The position numbers and the translations under genes are program-made. 64,000 bases of DNA from Setophaga petechia. Taxonomy: Eukaryota; Chordata; Aves; Passeriformes; Parulidae. The notes below the pieces were generated by a model, which worked only from the letters and a program-made list of their open reading frames with translations, was not told where the DNA came from and ran no database searches. Below, piece after piece: positions 45,301-57,500 of the stretch (position 1 is its first letter; every line of letters starts with the position of its first letter). The stretch spans positions 33,783,924 to 33,847,923 of the forward strand of contig JANCRA010000006.1 in the NCBI GenBank assembly GCA_024362935.1. The letters run 5' to 3'.

Positions 45301-46115
45301 TTCAACAAGAACTCTAGATGGATATGACGTTGGTTCTCCTGCCTGGCCTCTATCAGCAAGCAAGGTTGTCTCGGCTAAACGGAGCTTTTAGAGCTTGAAA
45401 GCACTGAAATGGAAAACTAGAAAAGCGACAGCATTGCCTTTGCTACTGCTGCTGCAGGTGTGGAAAACTAAAACTGGATCAGAATCCCACCCAGGGCTGG
45501 AAAAAGCAGGAAACATTGTGCAGAAGCATCCTTGCTTGCTGGAAAAACAGGAAAATGAACAGGCCTTCTCCTCCTAGCAAACCAAGGAGCCAACAAAGCA
45601 CAAGAAGTCACCCACTCCAGTGTCTAAAGCCTTTGGATGAAGTGACGGGATGCAGTTTGGTGGAGAAACAGCCCTTGTGCTGAGCACTGTCACGCAGGGA
45701 TTGATGGAAGTTTGCCTGAAGGTCCCTCAAGAGCCTCCCATTGTCCAGGCCAAAGCTCCCTCAGCACCTCCTCCCTGGCCTTGTGCTGCACCCCCTTGCC
45801 CAGTTGCCTTGTCCTTCTGTGCACACGCTGCAGCCCCTCCATGACTTTCTGCTTCCCAGGGCCCACAGCTGCACACAGCACTCCAGCTGCGGCTGCAGCG
45901 CTGCCCAGCACAGGGCCACGCTCCCTGCCCTTCCCCTGCTGCCCCCCTGCTGCTGGCACAGGCCACCGTGCCCTCGGCCTTCTTGGCCCCCTGGCCACAC
46001 GCTGCCTCATCTTCAGCTGCTCAAGGCCGCCAGCCCTGTGTCCTTTTGGCCCACGCAGCTGCCCAGCCACAAAGGTGCCCATCTGACTTCAGATCCAACA
46101 GGCACCAGTGCAAGA
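45301..46115 (-). repeat. Tandem unit 3 (partial)
   Basis: Repeats the 43540-44360 order (decayed segment, then CR1 end) and stops matching at about 46115, right after GGCACCAGTGCAAGAT. It lacks a linker exon. Confidence 0.8.
45720..46115 (-). mobile_element. CR1-like LINE fragment in unit 3
   Basis: Third copy of the same CR1 fragment; minus text QLECCVQLWALGSRKSW again. Confidence 0.65.
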
Positions 46116-47431
46116 TCACCTTCTTTTTCTGCAGTTGTATCTTTTAACGAAATCATTTAATTTTATCAGAGTAGAATTCTCTCTGACTAAATTTAAATGG
46201 CCTTTTTCTTCCCTATAGGAAATTGCTCTTAGCTCAGTATTCCTGTTTAGGTGCTGTCCGGAAGCGACATTCCCTCTGCCAATCTGAATTTATACTTCTT
46301 CAGGGCTCTCAGATGGTAATTAGGAACTATCAAGTTATGTCTTGGTTTTTTTTGTTGAAGGCATGAAAGTGGATTTTCTTTTGGCCTCCCTCTACACTCT
46401 ACTACCACTGGTCAAGCTGACAACTGGGTCCATTATTTCTTAACACCAGGAAAATGAAATCTCGCTCACCTCAGAATCCGTACAGCTGAATACACGCTTC
46501 AGGTGACCTGTAGTGTGCAATGGAAAATGCACCAGATGCTGTGAGAAAACTTCTTGGGCTTGTGAATCCCACAGAACAAGTCAACCCAAACAGAGATGAT
46601 TTCTTGTTTCACAACATCCCTCCAGGAGACACATTTCATTCACACAGCCAGCAATAGATCCCGACAATATTCTTGCTTGTGCCTACACTTTGGCCTGTTT
46701 TGCCAGTAAATGACTAAAAACATGATGAAGAAAATTCCAATTGTTCTTCAACACTTGGTGCTCATCTTCTACCAAACACATCAAGCAGCTTTTTTATCTC
46801 TCCCTCGGGTACTTTTTTTAAAAAATCAGTTGCATGCACCAATTCTTGTACACTTGCTGGAAACAGTTGCCCAGAAAAGGATCCCCAAAATCCCCCTGAG
46901 CTGTAGCAGCTCTGTTGTGAAAAAGCACAGCAGCAGTTCCAGAGCTCTGGAGCAGACACTCACTGCTTTTGAGTTTGCATTTCATTGCAAAGGGAATCTC
47001 TATTTTAGCACTCAGCAAAGAATCAAGTTAGACAGTCAAACCCCTTCATGACAAAATTTAGAAAGAAAGAAAGAAGCTTTCCCTGAATTCTGGGAACAAC
47101 TGCAGGGTTTTTAGGCGGCCTTCCAAGAAGGTCTGCCAGTCTACGTTTTCAAAGGTGTCTTGCCTGTCCCAGCAAACTGAGGCAATGACAGACTCTGCTG
47201 CCACAGACTCTCCCGTGGAGGGAACGGAAGCCCTGCAGGCTCTCTTGAAAATGCTGCCCCTGTGGCTACAGACACCCCCTTTTTAGCTGAACGTCTGAAC
47301 TGGAGCTTTACCAAACCAGCGGCTTCCTAATGCTCTTTCTGTTTTAAAATCAGAAACTCAGTCACTAAGAAAGAGCAGGAAGCCAGGTTAGGATGCACCC
47401 TAACCTAAGTAGAGAGGAAACATTTACTTAC
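46116..47431. other. No gene recognised
   Basis: AT-rich and mixed sequence between the triplication and the putative first exon. No motif or repeat family recognised. Confidence 0.4.
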
Positions 47432-47510
47432 GTGTGAGGTGTGTCACAAAATAGGCACCGTAAGTGATGCCATAGGCGGCGAAAAGCACAGGTGCAATTC
47501 GCTCAATCAT
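47432..47510 (-). CDS. Putative short 5' coding exon, hydrophobic
   Basis: ATG at 47510 on minus, 26 codons plus one base, then a strong donor (AC|GTAAGTAAA). Encodes an apolar peptide (MIERIAPVLFAAYGITYGAY). It lies upstream of the PAK-like locus on the same strand, but its phase 1 end does not join exon 45014-45145 in frame, so another exon would be needed. No upstream promoter element was identified. The link to the kinase gene is inference. Confidence 0.25.
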
Positions 47511-47984
47511 TTTAACACTGCCCTGCAAGTTTGCAGGCTGTGCTAACGCAGTAGCAAAAGCAAGGCTGCTGTCAGTGTGCAACAGCCCACTGACAATTGC
47601 CTCAATCAGGAGGATTCTCCTGAACTGAGCAAGGCCTAGGGCTGCTCTGACACTCAGGCCTTCCTTCTGATGTCACTATGACCAGGTGGCAACCGTGCCC
47701 TGACATCACAAAGCAAATGCTCCATGTTGGCCTGTGAATTTATGCAAAGCAATAACCAACCTTCCCTACAGCAAACACAAAAGAGCCTGGGAAGTTCTTC
47801 TCTGACACAAAGCAGCACAAATTCCCTTCATGGGCCAAACCCTCTTGTTCAGGGGATCCAAGAGGAACCCCAAGAGTGCCTCAAGTACCTACAGCGTGTA
47901 CCCCAACTGAGCACTCAGACGGGACCCAAGCAAAGGAAATCAGACCAAGAAAATGGCCCACAGCATTGCACATGTGAGAAATGA
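47511..47984. other. No gene recognised
   Basis: Flank of the putative exon; may hold a promoter, not identified. Confidence 0.35.
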
Positions 47985-48480
47985 CTCTCACTTTTAAAAT
48001 TTTAAAGGTTTAGTAAACCTTAAGAAAGGACAGAAAAAGGAAAAATTACAGCATTGGGAGTCTCTGTCACTAGCGGCCATGTGCTCATCTACAAAAAGGA
48101 TGCTCTGCCTTTTATACCCTTAGCCCCTGCAAAAGTTTTGTCAGTCAACTCTTTCTCTGCTGTCCATTGGTGGGGATTACTTTCTTGCATCTTGACTGGA
48201 GGTCAGGTGTTGTTACACCCTGCCTGCTGGTCACAAGCCAGCCCTCCCCAAATGCCCTGGCTACCAAGGTGATTGCAAGGGGGACGGGAAAGAGGACTAT
48301 GGGAGGATATATTACAATACCATCACTACACATGTGAACATCCACATAACATCTACTGCTTAATTGTCAGAGTCAATCATTGCATCACTCGTCTAGAACA
48401 CACAGAACCAGGAGAGAAGCCACTGTTGGCATCACAGCTGAAATCATTCCTAACAAATCTCCCCACATATTTGCACCTTT
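47985..48480. mobile_element. LTR-like repeat
   Basis: AATGACTCTCACTTTTAAAATTTTAAAGG followed by TAGTAAACCTTAAGAAAGG and a CTTTTATACCC box has the look of an avian ERV LTR. Recognised by recall only; ends approximate. Confidence 0.4.
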
Positions 48481-48984
48481 ATTGGACATGCTCAGGGCTC
48501 CGGTGCCTGTACATCTCTGCCTTCCTTCCCCTTTGGCAGCAGTCGAACTGTCAGCATCTGCCCCCAGCAGCAGCTGCTCCAAGCTGGGAACGCCACTGGC
48601 GGTGCTGATTTCCAGAGGCTCCTGTGTGCCAGGGGAAGCCAAGGCAGGAGCGGGTTGAACGGTGCTGGCGCTGCTGCTGCTGCTCTGTGCCAGAGAGCTC
48701 CGGCTGGGCAGGGCACGGTGCCCACTGCGCTGCGGGCTCCTTCTCCTGCCACAGCTGGGCACGCCTGGGAACAAGGCATGACAGCTTGTGGGCAAACCAA
48801 GGGCTGTCTGGGGCTGCACTGCTCTGCACACACCCAGGACACCTGCAGCACAGAACCTTGGTCCCCCAAAGGGTAAACAAGATGGAAACAGCTGGAAAAG
48901 ATTTCATTTCAACCATTCTTTCTGCTTCAATAGAATTGACCAAAATGAAAGTTACTGAGCAGGGCCGATCCACACTGCCAGCTC
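48481..48984. other. GC-rich sequence, no gene recognised
   Basis: Open frames on both strands of similar length, without motifs; treated as composition effects. Confidence 0.35.
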
Positions 48985-49300
48985 AGTGTGAGAAAAGAGG
49001 CATTACTTTATTTCAGTGCTGGGTACATGGGGAATCACTTCCCTGAAACATGCACACCCACGTGTTAGTATCCATGGAACTAAGACATTACTTTCATTAC
49101 TTTTATTCATTACTTTGCTCAAACTCACAGGCTAAACTTTCTCACACAGTATTTAACACGTTTAAATCACGTCCCCAAAATTCCTGACATTTAGAGTAGG
49201 GGTCTCTTGAGGGTCTCTGGTGGTCATGTGGTGAACATCCCATTCCTCAAATTCTCCTTCCATGGTTAAGAGCCTACTTCTCCTTGAATGCATTGCAGCT
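48985..49300 (-). mobile_element. LTR-like fragment (ERVL-type wording)
   Basis: Plus GGCATTACTTTATTTCAGTGCTGGG gives AATAAAG on minus, as in the R region of avian ERV LTRs; AT-rich text follows. No partner LTR found. Confidence 0.4.
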
Positions 49301-50390
49301 ACCTCCTCAGCAGGCCCACTGTCTTTATTCTCAAGGCTAAGACATCCACTTGCACACATCAGCCACTGGGGTGAGGGAAGGTACGACTAAGCACTGCCTG
49401 GTAAAGCTTAACAAATTCACCATTTCTTGCAGGTCAACACTTCCCCAACATCTCTCCTTCCTTCTCTGGGAATCAAACACAAGCATTTTGTGATCACTGA
49501 GCCCAAGGCCGCCTCCAACCCTCCTGTCACCCACCAGCCCTTCTCTCTTCACACACAGCAGCTCCAGCAGTGCCTTCCCTCCCTGGCTCAGTCCCCAGCT
49601 GTGTCACAAGTTCTCTGTCACACACCCCAGGAACATCCTGGACTGTTTGCTCTCCTCTGCACTCTGTTGCCAGCAGACATCCCCACCCTATCCAATAGCT
49701 CTTGCAGAACGCTGCACCTGCTCTCCATGGGCAACTGGGCAGGGGAGGCACTCACGGGAGAGATGCACCAGCTGCACTGGGCAGGAACCAAAACCCTCTG
49801 GCGGCACAGCTGCTGGCCTGTGTCTGCCACAGCTCTGGCTGCTCCCTCCTCATGGGCTTTTGGCTGGAAATGCAACTGCACTTTCTGCCTCGTGTAGAAA
49901 CACCAGGGCTGCACAAACAATGGCCAGCAGGCCACATCCCAAAGGCACTGCAGCATGGAGTTGAAAAGAAGAAGACCCTTCCCCAATTCCTAACCATACC
50001 AAAACCACCATAATTGGGACTTCTAATCTTCTGAATGTAGAGTTGATTCACAGGGTGACAAGGGAATCTTCCAATGGAGTTGAAGTTTGGTAGAGTTTTT
50101 ATTCTGAGTCCTACTCAGACTGTTGATTTGAAAATTTATTTTAAAATATTTTATAAAAGGCTGTGCAGTCAGTCATATGGTTTTGTTCTAATACCAAAAT
50201 GGCTAGATGAAATGTACTGGCATTTTAATCACATCCAAACTGCTTAGTCTGTAAACGTTTTCCTGCAGAAAATTCCTGGTTAAGGAATTCATAGAGCAGC
50301 ATCCTGCACGCCCTCTCTGCCTTTGGTCAAGTTGCCAAAATCTTGGTGCCAGTACTGCAGCTTCTCCTCTGTAGCAGTCTGAATTGCTAG
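49301..50390. other. No gene recognised; partly a diverged direct paralogue of 24930-25200
   Basis: See 23875-25234. AT-rich from 50090. Confidence 0.35.
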
Positions 50391-52131
50391 CTAAGTTAGT
50401 AATACAGCTAGCAGAAATCATGTCCCTTAGTTAAAGAGTACCAAATATATTAGGAACATAAAGCTAGGAGTGACAGGGATAGAGGAAGGAATTGTGAAGG
50501 AGCAGAGACCATAGAAATACCTTGCCTTAAGAATAATTGAACAGTTAGGACAGGCTTGGACCATGACCAGCAGGTCAAAAGGTCTTGCCAACTGACCATG
50601 GCAGAAGAGTTCACCATGAGGAAAGCGGCTTTCCTCCTCCCATACAACCACTCCCTCATTTCAAAATCCCACCCACCCACTTAAGGTAGTACAATTGCGC
50701 AGCTGTATATAGATATTCAGCTGATAAAAATACAAAGCAGGCAGGTAATAATTATGTACTATGGGTCCTTAGGAACCTAATTATAAAACCTTTCTGTAGA
50801 AATAGAGACTAGGAGTCTGCAACTCCTTGCACGTGTCTTTGGAAACTAGTTCACATGTGTTAGATGGAAAAATACACTGCAGAAATGACTGTGCAAGTTG
50901 GGATTTTCAACCAAATTGTGAAATTGCAGCTATCAATTTTTCTAAAATCTTCCAATTGAAAGGTTCTCAAACTCTACTTGCAGTATGAGTTACTACAGGA
51001 AAAGCTTCTACATCATTGGAGAGAAAGGTCCCTTCTACAATAGCTTCTGGAATAACTTTTTTCCACTTTAGTTTCGGAGCTGCTTCAATTTCAGGGTCAC
51101 ATTCCAACTCCAATTCCACGTTCTTTACAGCATGAGAGGGAGGATTTTGTTTAACTGGCTCGAATACTGGCTCAGAGACAGAATGGAGGAGTTTTTGCAA
51201 GACAAGGACCATATTCAGCCGATGCACAATCCAGCATGCTTGTAATAATGGACAGTGAACACGTTCACAAAGAATGAATTATGGACATACTCAGAATTGG
51301 GGGTGGTAAATCCTTGAAAAAGATACAAGAAGAAGAGTCATCACGACTCAGCAAGTTTGTCAGCAAGCTTGGGAGAGTGAGCCATGGGTAAGCCAGACAA
51401 CCACAGCAAGATGCATAAAAAATTAGATGATCCAATCAGCATTCTATTTTAGATGCGTGAACAGCTAGGATTAAGCAATCATGTATTAGCTAGAGAGACA
51501 TGGACAGTAGAGATTTATTTTAAATATAGTCTTTTAAAGGATAATAAATTTGGCTTCACTAGATCATATTGGTGATGGTGTGATGTCCCAGACCCTCCGT
51601 GCCCCGCAGCCTGTTCCCGCAGGAGGCTCTGGTGAGCCCCTTGCAGGACGCTCCGCCGTGCACGCAGCCCTTCTCCTGCCTGCCCAGAACGCTCCTGGCA
51701 CAGCAGGACACAAGCTGGCCGGCTCTGGGCTCAGCACACCCCAAACAGAGGGGCAGGAAGATGCAGCGGCTGTTCTGCAGCCCTGCCCAAGAGAGGTGCG
51801 AAGGGTCTCCTCCCTCTGGTCTCACTTGGTTGGGTTTCTGACTGGGCCTGAGGCAGGGGCTGCCATTCCTCACTTGTGGGGAGACCACAGCTGCCAGAAC
51901 CACACCGAGCCTGCAGGCACTGCCTGACAACGCTGCAGCCACTGGGACGGTCCTGCCTCTGAGGCTCAGCCACTCCCTGTGTCTGCTGCTGTTTTTAGGC
52001 ACACGCAGAGCTCATTGTTAGGCCACAACGGTCTCTGCTTCTGCCCTCTTCCTGTCCCTGTGTAGGGATGGAGCATTGCTGTGCTTTCAGGAAGCTCTCT
52101 GTGAAAAACTTCCAGCATTGCAAACTCCTCT
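50391..52131 (-). repeat. Right arm of the large inverted repeat
   Basis: Reverse complement of 21537-23874 minus a 599-bp segment. The junction is at ACACAT (50855-50860 as ATGTGT). Its outer end is cut by the 5' LTR of ERV-E exactly at CTCCTCT|TGTTGG. Confidence 0.88.
50965..51230 (-). pseudogene. gag: ERV-C gag fragment, inverted copy
   Basis: Open 86-codon stretch on minus with NVELELECDPEIEA, EAIVEGTFLSNDVEAFPVV and a stop after THTASRV, as in the left arm. The capsid part that follows in the left arm is deleted here. Confidence 0.7.
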
Positions 52132-52561
52132 TGTTGGAAAAGAAATGAAATTTTGCAAAATATTTAATTAAGAGTTGTGTGAATCGGTTTTTTTTTGTGG
52201 AAGCTGTGTGTTGAGTTTTGTGTGTAACTTAGCAGGTAGTCTTAGGAACTTGATAAATAATTAACTAGTATAGGGAAGATAACAAGTTTAGCCGGTTTTT
52301 CTGAGGCAGCACAATGTGATAGGTAGAAGATGGATGATTCTGTTTTGAGCTCAGGAATGTATTGCAAGGGGGGTTTGTCGGTTATTCAAGCTGAACTGTT
52401 TCTTGGATATTTTGTTATGGATTATGTGTATAAAGAAGAGCACCTGTACCCGAGAAAAAGGGGGTTCTGGCTTGGGACGTGAGTCCACAGACCCTCGGGA
52501 CCTCAATAAAGCACCGCACAAAACTTTTCCGAGTTTTGTGTCATTTATCTATCGGGCAACA
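52132..52561 (+). repeat. 5' LTR of ERV-E
   Basis: 430 bp, TGTTG...CAACA inverted ends. GTGTATAAAGAAG (52429) as TATA box and CAATAAAGCACC (52504) as polyadenylation signal. Confidence 0.95.
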
Positions 52562-52568
52562 GCTTCTT

Positions 52569-52586
52569 TGGCGACCGGCGGCAGGA
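52569..52586 (+). other. Probable primer-binding site of ERV-E
   Basis: TGGCGACCGGCGGCAGGA, seven bases after the 5' LTR. The primer tRNA could not be named. Confidence 0.45.
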
Positions 52587-52860
52587 CTCCGAGGGCAGCC
52601 GGGGCGGCTCACACCTCGATTCACTCTGTGCGGGCACCGAGCGCTTCTCGGAGGAGTCATCGATCCGTGCTCCGACTCCTGCGCCTGTCAGACAAGCTGC
52701 AGAAGGTAAGCCCGAAGGTGCTTTATATTAAAAGGTGGTAATTGGATTTGGATTTGGTGGTGGAAAAAGCCTAGGCCCTGACCATAAGACGTACGTTTAA
52801 GTACGCAGGATCAGGACTCGCCTCCTGTTTGGTTTTTGGGAAGGAAGGCGAGAAGGTAAT

Positions 52861-53045
52861 ATTGGTTTATTGGAATTAAAGGTGGAATTCCTGTAATACT
52901 GGTTTATTGGAACTAAAGGTGGAATTGCTGTGATATTGGTTCATTGGAACTAAAGGTGGAACTGCTGTGATACTGGTTTATTGGAACTAAAGGTGGAACT
53001 GCTGTGATACTGGTTTATTGGGACTAAAGGTGGAATTGTTGTAAT
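52861..53045 (+). repeat. Five 37-bp tandem repeats in the ERV-E leader
   Basis: Units start at 52861, 52898, 52935, 52972 and 53009; core ACTGGTTTATTGGAACTAAA, then GGTGGAA-TGCTGTGAT. The array ends one base before the gag ATG at 53046. Confidence 0.95.
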
Positions 53046-54581
53046 ATGATGTCTCTTAAAACTTTCAAAACGTTAGTGCAAGCCAATGGTAAAATACCTG
53101 AAAATACTCCATTGGGGTGTATATTGAAGCGGTGGAAAAGTGAAGGGTATTATCAAGAATTGGATAAAAGTAAAATGATAGATTATTGTAATCGTTGGTG
53201 GCCTGAATATGAGATTGGGGAAAGGGGTTGGCCGGTAAATGGTACTGTGGAATTGAAAATAATGGAATCTTTGATGCAGTTTTTAAGGAGAAATGAGAAA
53301 TTGGATGAAATACCGTACTTAGATTTGTTTTTTGTGTTGTATCGGAAAGAGGAATGGCAAAAAGAGTGTGGTATTTTGGTTTTGGAAGTGAATGATGAGA
53401 GAGAATGTTTGGCATGCAAAGAGAGAAAGGAGAGTCATTTGTATCCTTCAACTGAGGAAGAGTTGTCTTATTGTGTAGCCCCCCCGAGGGTTTCGGTTGC
53501 TCCTGGCGTGCCTCGTCCTCCCCCTGCTGACATATTTATAAAATCGGGCTCCAGTGACAGTGATATCGATGATGATGAAAAAAAGGAGGATGTTAAAAGA
53601 ACTCTGTTAGCGAAGAGAACTCGCAAGGGGAGGAAGGGGCAGAAGGGGCAGCCACAGTTAATTGCGCCTTTAAGGGAAGCTGTGGGACCATAGGGGGAAA
53701 GGATACTTATAAAAGTGCCTTTCTCCCCAGGGGTTTTGGTAATATGGAAACAATCAGCAGGGAGTTACCGGGAAGACCCGGAGAGAGTGGCTAGGGTGGT
53801 TAAAATGGTGATAAAAACTCAGAATCCCGACTGGAATGATTTACAGGTATTATTAGATACTATAATGGACTCTACTGAAAAGGAAATGGTTATTAAAGCC
53901 ACTCGGGAAAAGGCCCGGGAGGAGATTCGGTTGAGACAATTAAATGAAACAGTTGATGAGTTGGTACCGAGTGAGGAACCCAAATGGGATCCGAATTCTA
54001 CGGGAGGAATAAGAGCTGTAAAACGATATCAGGAATTGCTGGTGGAAGGAATTAGAACAGGAATACCTAAGACTATGAATTGGTCTAAGTTGTATTCGGT
54101 TAAGCAGGACAAGAATGAGTCTCCTTCTGCTTTTTTGGAACGGTTAAAGGATGCGGCTCGGAAGTTTACAAATTTAGATGTAGAGGAGCAATCAGGAAAA
54201 CTTCAATTGGCATTGTTGTTTATGGGGCAATCACAAGAGGATATTAGGAAAAAGTTACAAAAGTTGGAAGGGGAGGATACCCGGAGTTTGGATAAAATGC
54301 TGGAGGTAGCATGGAAGGTATATAATAATAGGGAAAAAGAAACTGCAAAAAGACAACAAGCTGGTATTTTGGCTGTGATGACAGGGGCAGGCTTTCGGGG
54401 CCGAGGTCGGGGAGGAGCAAATCGTGGACAGAGGGGGATGGCAAGAGGTCGGGGAGGATTTGGGTTTGCACCTAACACGGGGAGGTTGGACCCAAACCAG
54501 TGTGCGTTTTGCCGACAATTAGGACACTGGAAAAATGAATGCCCAGTCAGGGGAGGAATGGGCATGGGAAAAAGGGAATAA
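53046..54581 (+). pseudogene. gag: ERV-E gag (matrix, capsid, nucleocapsid), one nonsense codon
   Basis: ATG at 53046. A TAG at 53691-53693 splits an otherwise continuous frame of about 510 codons. The first part is matrix-like (LKTFKTLVQANGKIPENTPL; WWPEYEIGERGWPVNG), then a Pro-rich linker. Capsid is in the second part (YREDPERVARVVKMVI; major homology-like SPSAFLERLKDAARKFTNL). An Arg/Gly-rich segment precedes one intact knuckle CAFCRQLGHWKNEC (54501-54542). A single knuckle and this layout are class I (gamma-like). The next frame, pro-pol, is +1 relative to gag. Confidence 0.9.
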
Positions 54582-57500
54582 GGGCAATGGGGAATGCTTC
54601 TGCAGGAGGACCAGCCGATGTTGCTCAAGCACTAGTTTTGGGAAACTATCAAAACCAGAGCTGACTAGAACGGGATTTGAGGGTAGTTTTAGAAATGGAA
54701 AGGATCAAGAATTTATGGTAGATACTGGAGCCACATATTCTGTACTTAATAAACGACTGGGACCTTTGAGTGGTACAATGGTACAGGTGGTGGGGGCAAC
54801 AGGGAAGCTAGAGAAACAACCATTTTTACAACCTTTAAATCTTAGGTTTGGGGGGAAACAATTAGATCACCAATTTTTGCATATGCCAAATTGCCCCACA
54901 CCCCTTCTTGGCAGGGACCTGTTGTCCCGACTTAATGTGAAAATAATATTTGAAAAGGGAAAGGTGAAATTGGAAATACTTGAGGAACAAATAGCAGGCC
55001 TTTTTGTGATTAAGGAAGTGGATGCTTCTCCTATTCCAGAAGAAATTGAGCAGGCTGTAGTACCCTGGGTATGGGAGTCAGGGGCCCCTGGAAAATCTAA
55101 AGCAGCACAGCCAGTAAAAGTGGAACTAAAGGAAGGGGCCCAACCAGTGAGGGTAAAGCAATACCCCTTGAAGCTTGAGGCAAGGAGGGGAGTAGCCCCG
55201 TTAATTAAACAGTTTTTGGCTCAAGGAATATTACAGGAATGTGAATCGGAGTATAATACTCCAATTTTTCCAGTGAAGAAGCCTAATGGTAAGTATCGTT
55301 TGGTACAGGACCTAAGGGCTATTAATGAAATAGTGAAAGACATACACCCAGTTGTTGCAAATCCTTATACCTTGTTAACATCTGTATCGGAGGAGTTTAA
55401 ATGGTTTTCAGTGATTGACCTTAAAGATGCCTTCTTCTGCATCCCACTGGCAGTAGAGAGTCGGAAATATTTTGCCTTCGAGTGGGAAGATCCTGATTTT
55501 GGGAGGAAGAAGCAGCTTACGTAGACCAGATTTCCACAAGAGTACCGACACAGCCCTACTATTTTTGGAAAACAACTGGCCAAGGAGCTAGAGGTGTGGA
55601 AGACAACCCAGGTAACAATATCCCCATCCTTGTATATAGTTCTGCAGTACGTGGACGACATCTTTTTGGCTACTAAGGAAAGGGAAATATGTGTGGAATT
55701 AACAATTAAATTACTCAACATGCTGGGCCAAGCAGGGTACCGGGTCTCTAAGGAAAAAACTCAACTGCTCAAAAATAGCGTCATTTACCTCGGTTGCGAG
55801 ATCACACAGGGACAAAGACGTTTGGGAGTAAACCGAATAGAAGCAATATGTGCTATTCCTTTGCCTCGTAGTCATCAAGAATTGAGATCTTTTCTAGGAA
55901 TGGTGGGATGGTGTCGACTGTGGATCATGAACTTCGGTCTCCTAGCCAAGCCACTGTATGAGGCCCTGAAGCAGCATCAGCTGGAGTGGACGACACAGCG
56001 AAAGAAGGCCTTCCAGGAGCTGAAGCAGGCACTGAAAGAGGCCCCAGCCTTGGGACTTCCTTACCTGACCAAGGAATTCCAGTTGTATGTGAATGAGAGG
56101 CAAAAACTGGCATTGGGGGTCCTCACCCAGAAGGTGGGATCATGGAAGAGGCCAGTAGGATACTTCTCTAAACAACTGGATTCGGTAAGTTCCGGATGGC
56201 CTTCGTGTTTACGGGCCGTGGCAGCAACAATAATCCTTATTCAAGAGGCCCGGAAATTGACTTTGGGGGCAAAAATGAAAGTGTTTGTTCCCCATATGGT
56301 CATGGCTGTTTTGGAGCAAAAGGGGGGTCACTGGCTATCATCAAACCAAATGTTGCAATACCAGGCTATCCTGAGAGAGCAGGATGATATCGAAATAAGG
56401 ACTACTAATCATGTCAATCCAGCAGAGTTTCTACGCAGTGACCAGGAGGCTGGGGAACTGGTGCACGATTGCGTGGAGGTGATTGAACAAGTATATGCCA
56501 GCAGACCTGACCTAAAGGATGAGCCATTGGAAGAACCTGAATGGGAACTATACACTGATGGATCCAGTTTTGTCGAGAATGGGACTCGCTACGCTGGATA
56601 TGCAGTGGTAACTTTGGATCAGGTAATAGAAGCAAAGGCTCTGTTACCTGGAACTTCGGCCCAGAAAGCAGAGGTGATTGGACTTACCAGAGCTCTGTAT
56701 TTGAGCAAGGACAAAAGGGTTAATATCTGGACAGATTCTAAATACGCTTTTGGTGTGGTCCATGTACATGGGGCATTATGGAAAGAAAGGGGGCTTTTGA
56801 ATTCACAGGGAGCCAATATCAAGCACCGGGAAGAAGTGCTACAGCTACTGGATGCGGTACACTGTCCCAAAGCAGTTGCAGTAATGCATGTCAGGGGACA
56901 TCAGACTGCGGAGGGAGACATTTACAGAGGAAATCGATTTGCTGATGTTACAGCACGGCAAGTGGCACGGGAAGTATGGACTCAAATGGCATTGATACCG
57001 GTAAGAACAAATCCAGCTACCCCGTACCTGAATCAAGAGCCCAAATATTCAATAGAAGATGGAAAGCTAATAAACTTGCTAGGAGCACAGAGGAACCAAC
57101 TCGGGTGGTACGTTACCCCAATGGGACAAATAGTAGTACCTACCCGCATAATGAAATTTATTCTGGAAACAGAACACAATAAATGCCATTGGGGGGCAGA
57201 AGTATTGGTAAAATTTTTGAAGAATGAAATAATCTCTAATCAGATGTTAACAATGGCAAAAAGAGTTAATGCAATGTGCCCGGTATGTTTGAAAAATAAT
57301 CCAGTAGTAAGGAGACAAGTACAGATGGGAAGATTGCAAATTGGGCCACAACCAGGAGATTACTGGCAAGTCGATTTTTCTGAATTGCCTAGGGCACAAG
57401 GGTACAGATACCTGTTAGTGTACGTATGTACATTTTCAGGGTGGCCAGAAGCTTTTCCATGTAGAACTAATCAGGCTAAGGAGGTCGTAAAAACCCTGTT

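Noticed and set aside
45690..46086. Pro/Ala/Arg-rich open frames on both strands, repeated three times (also 37456-37825 and 43923-44319)
   Set aside because: They lie in a decayed CR1 fragment; the reading frame of CR1 itself is broken.
52861..53045. Regular repeats as a CRISPR-like array
   Set aside because: Units are contiguous without spacers and sit in a retroviral leader of a vertebrate genome.
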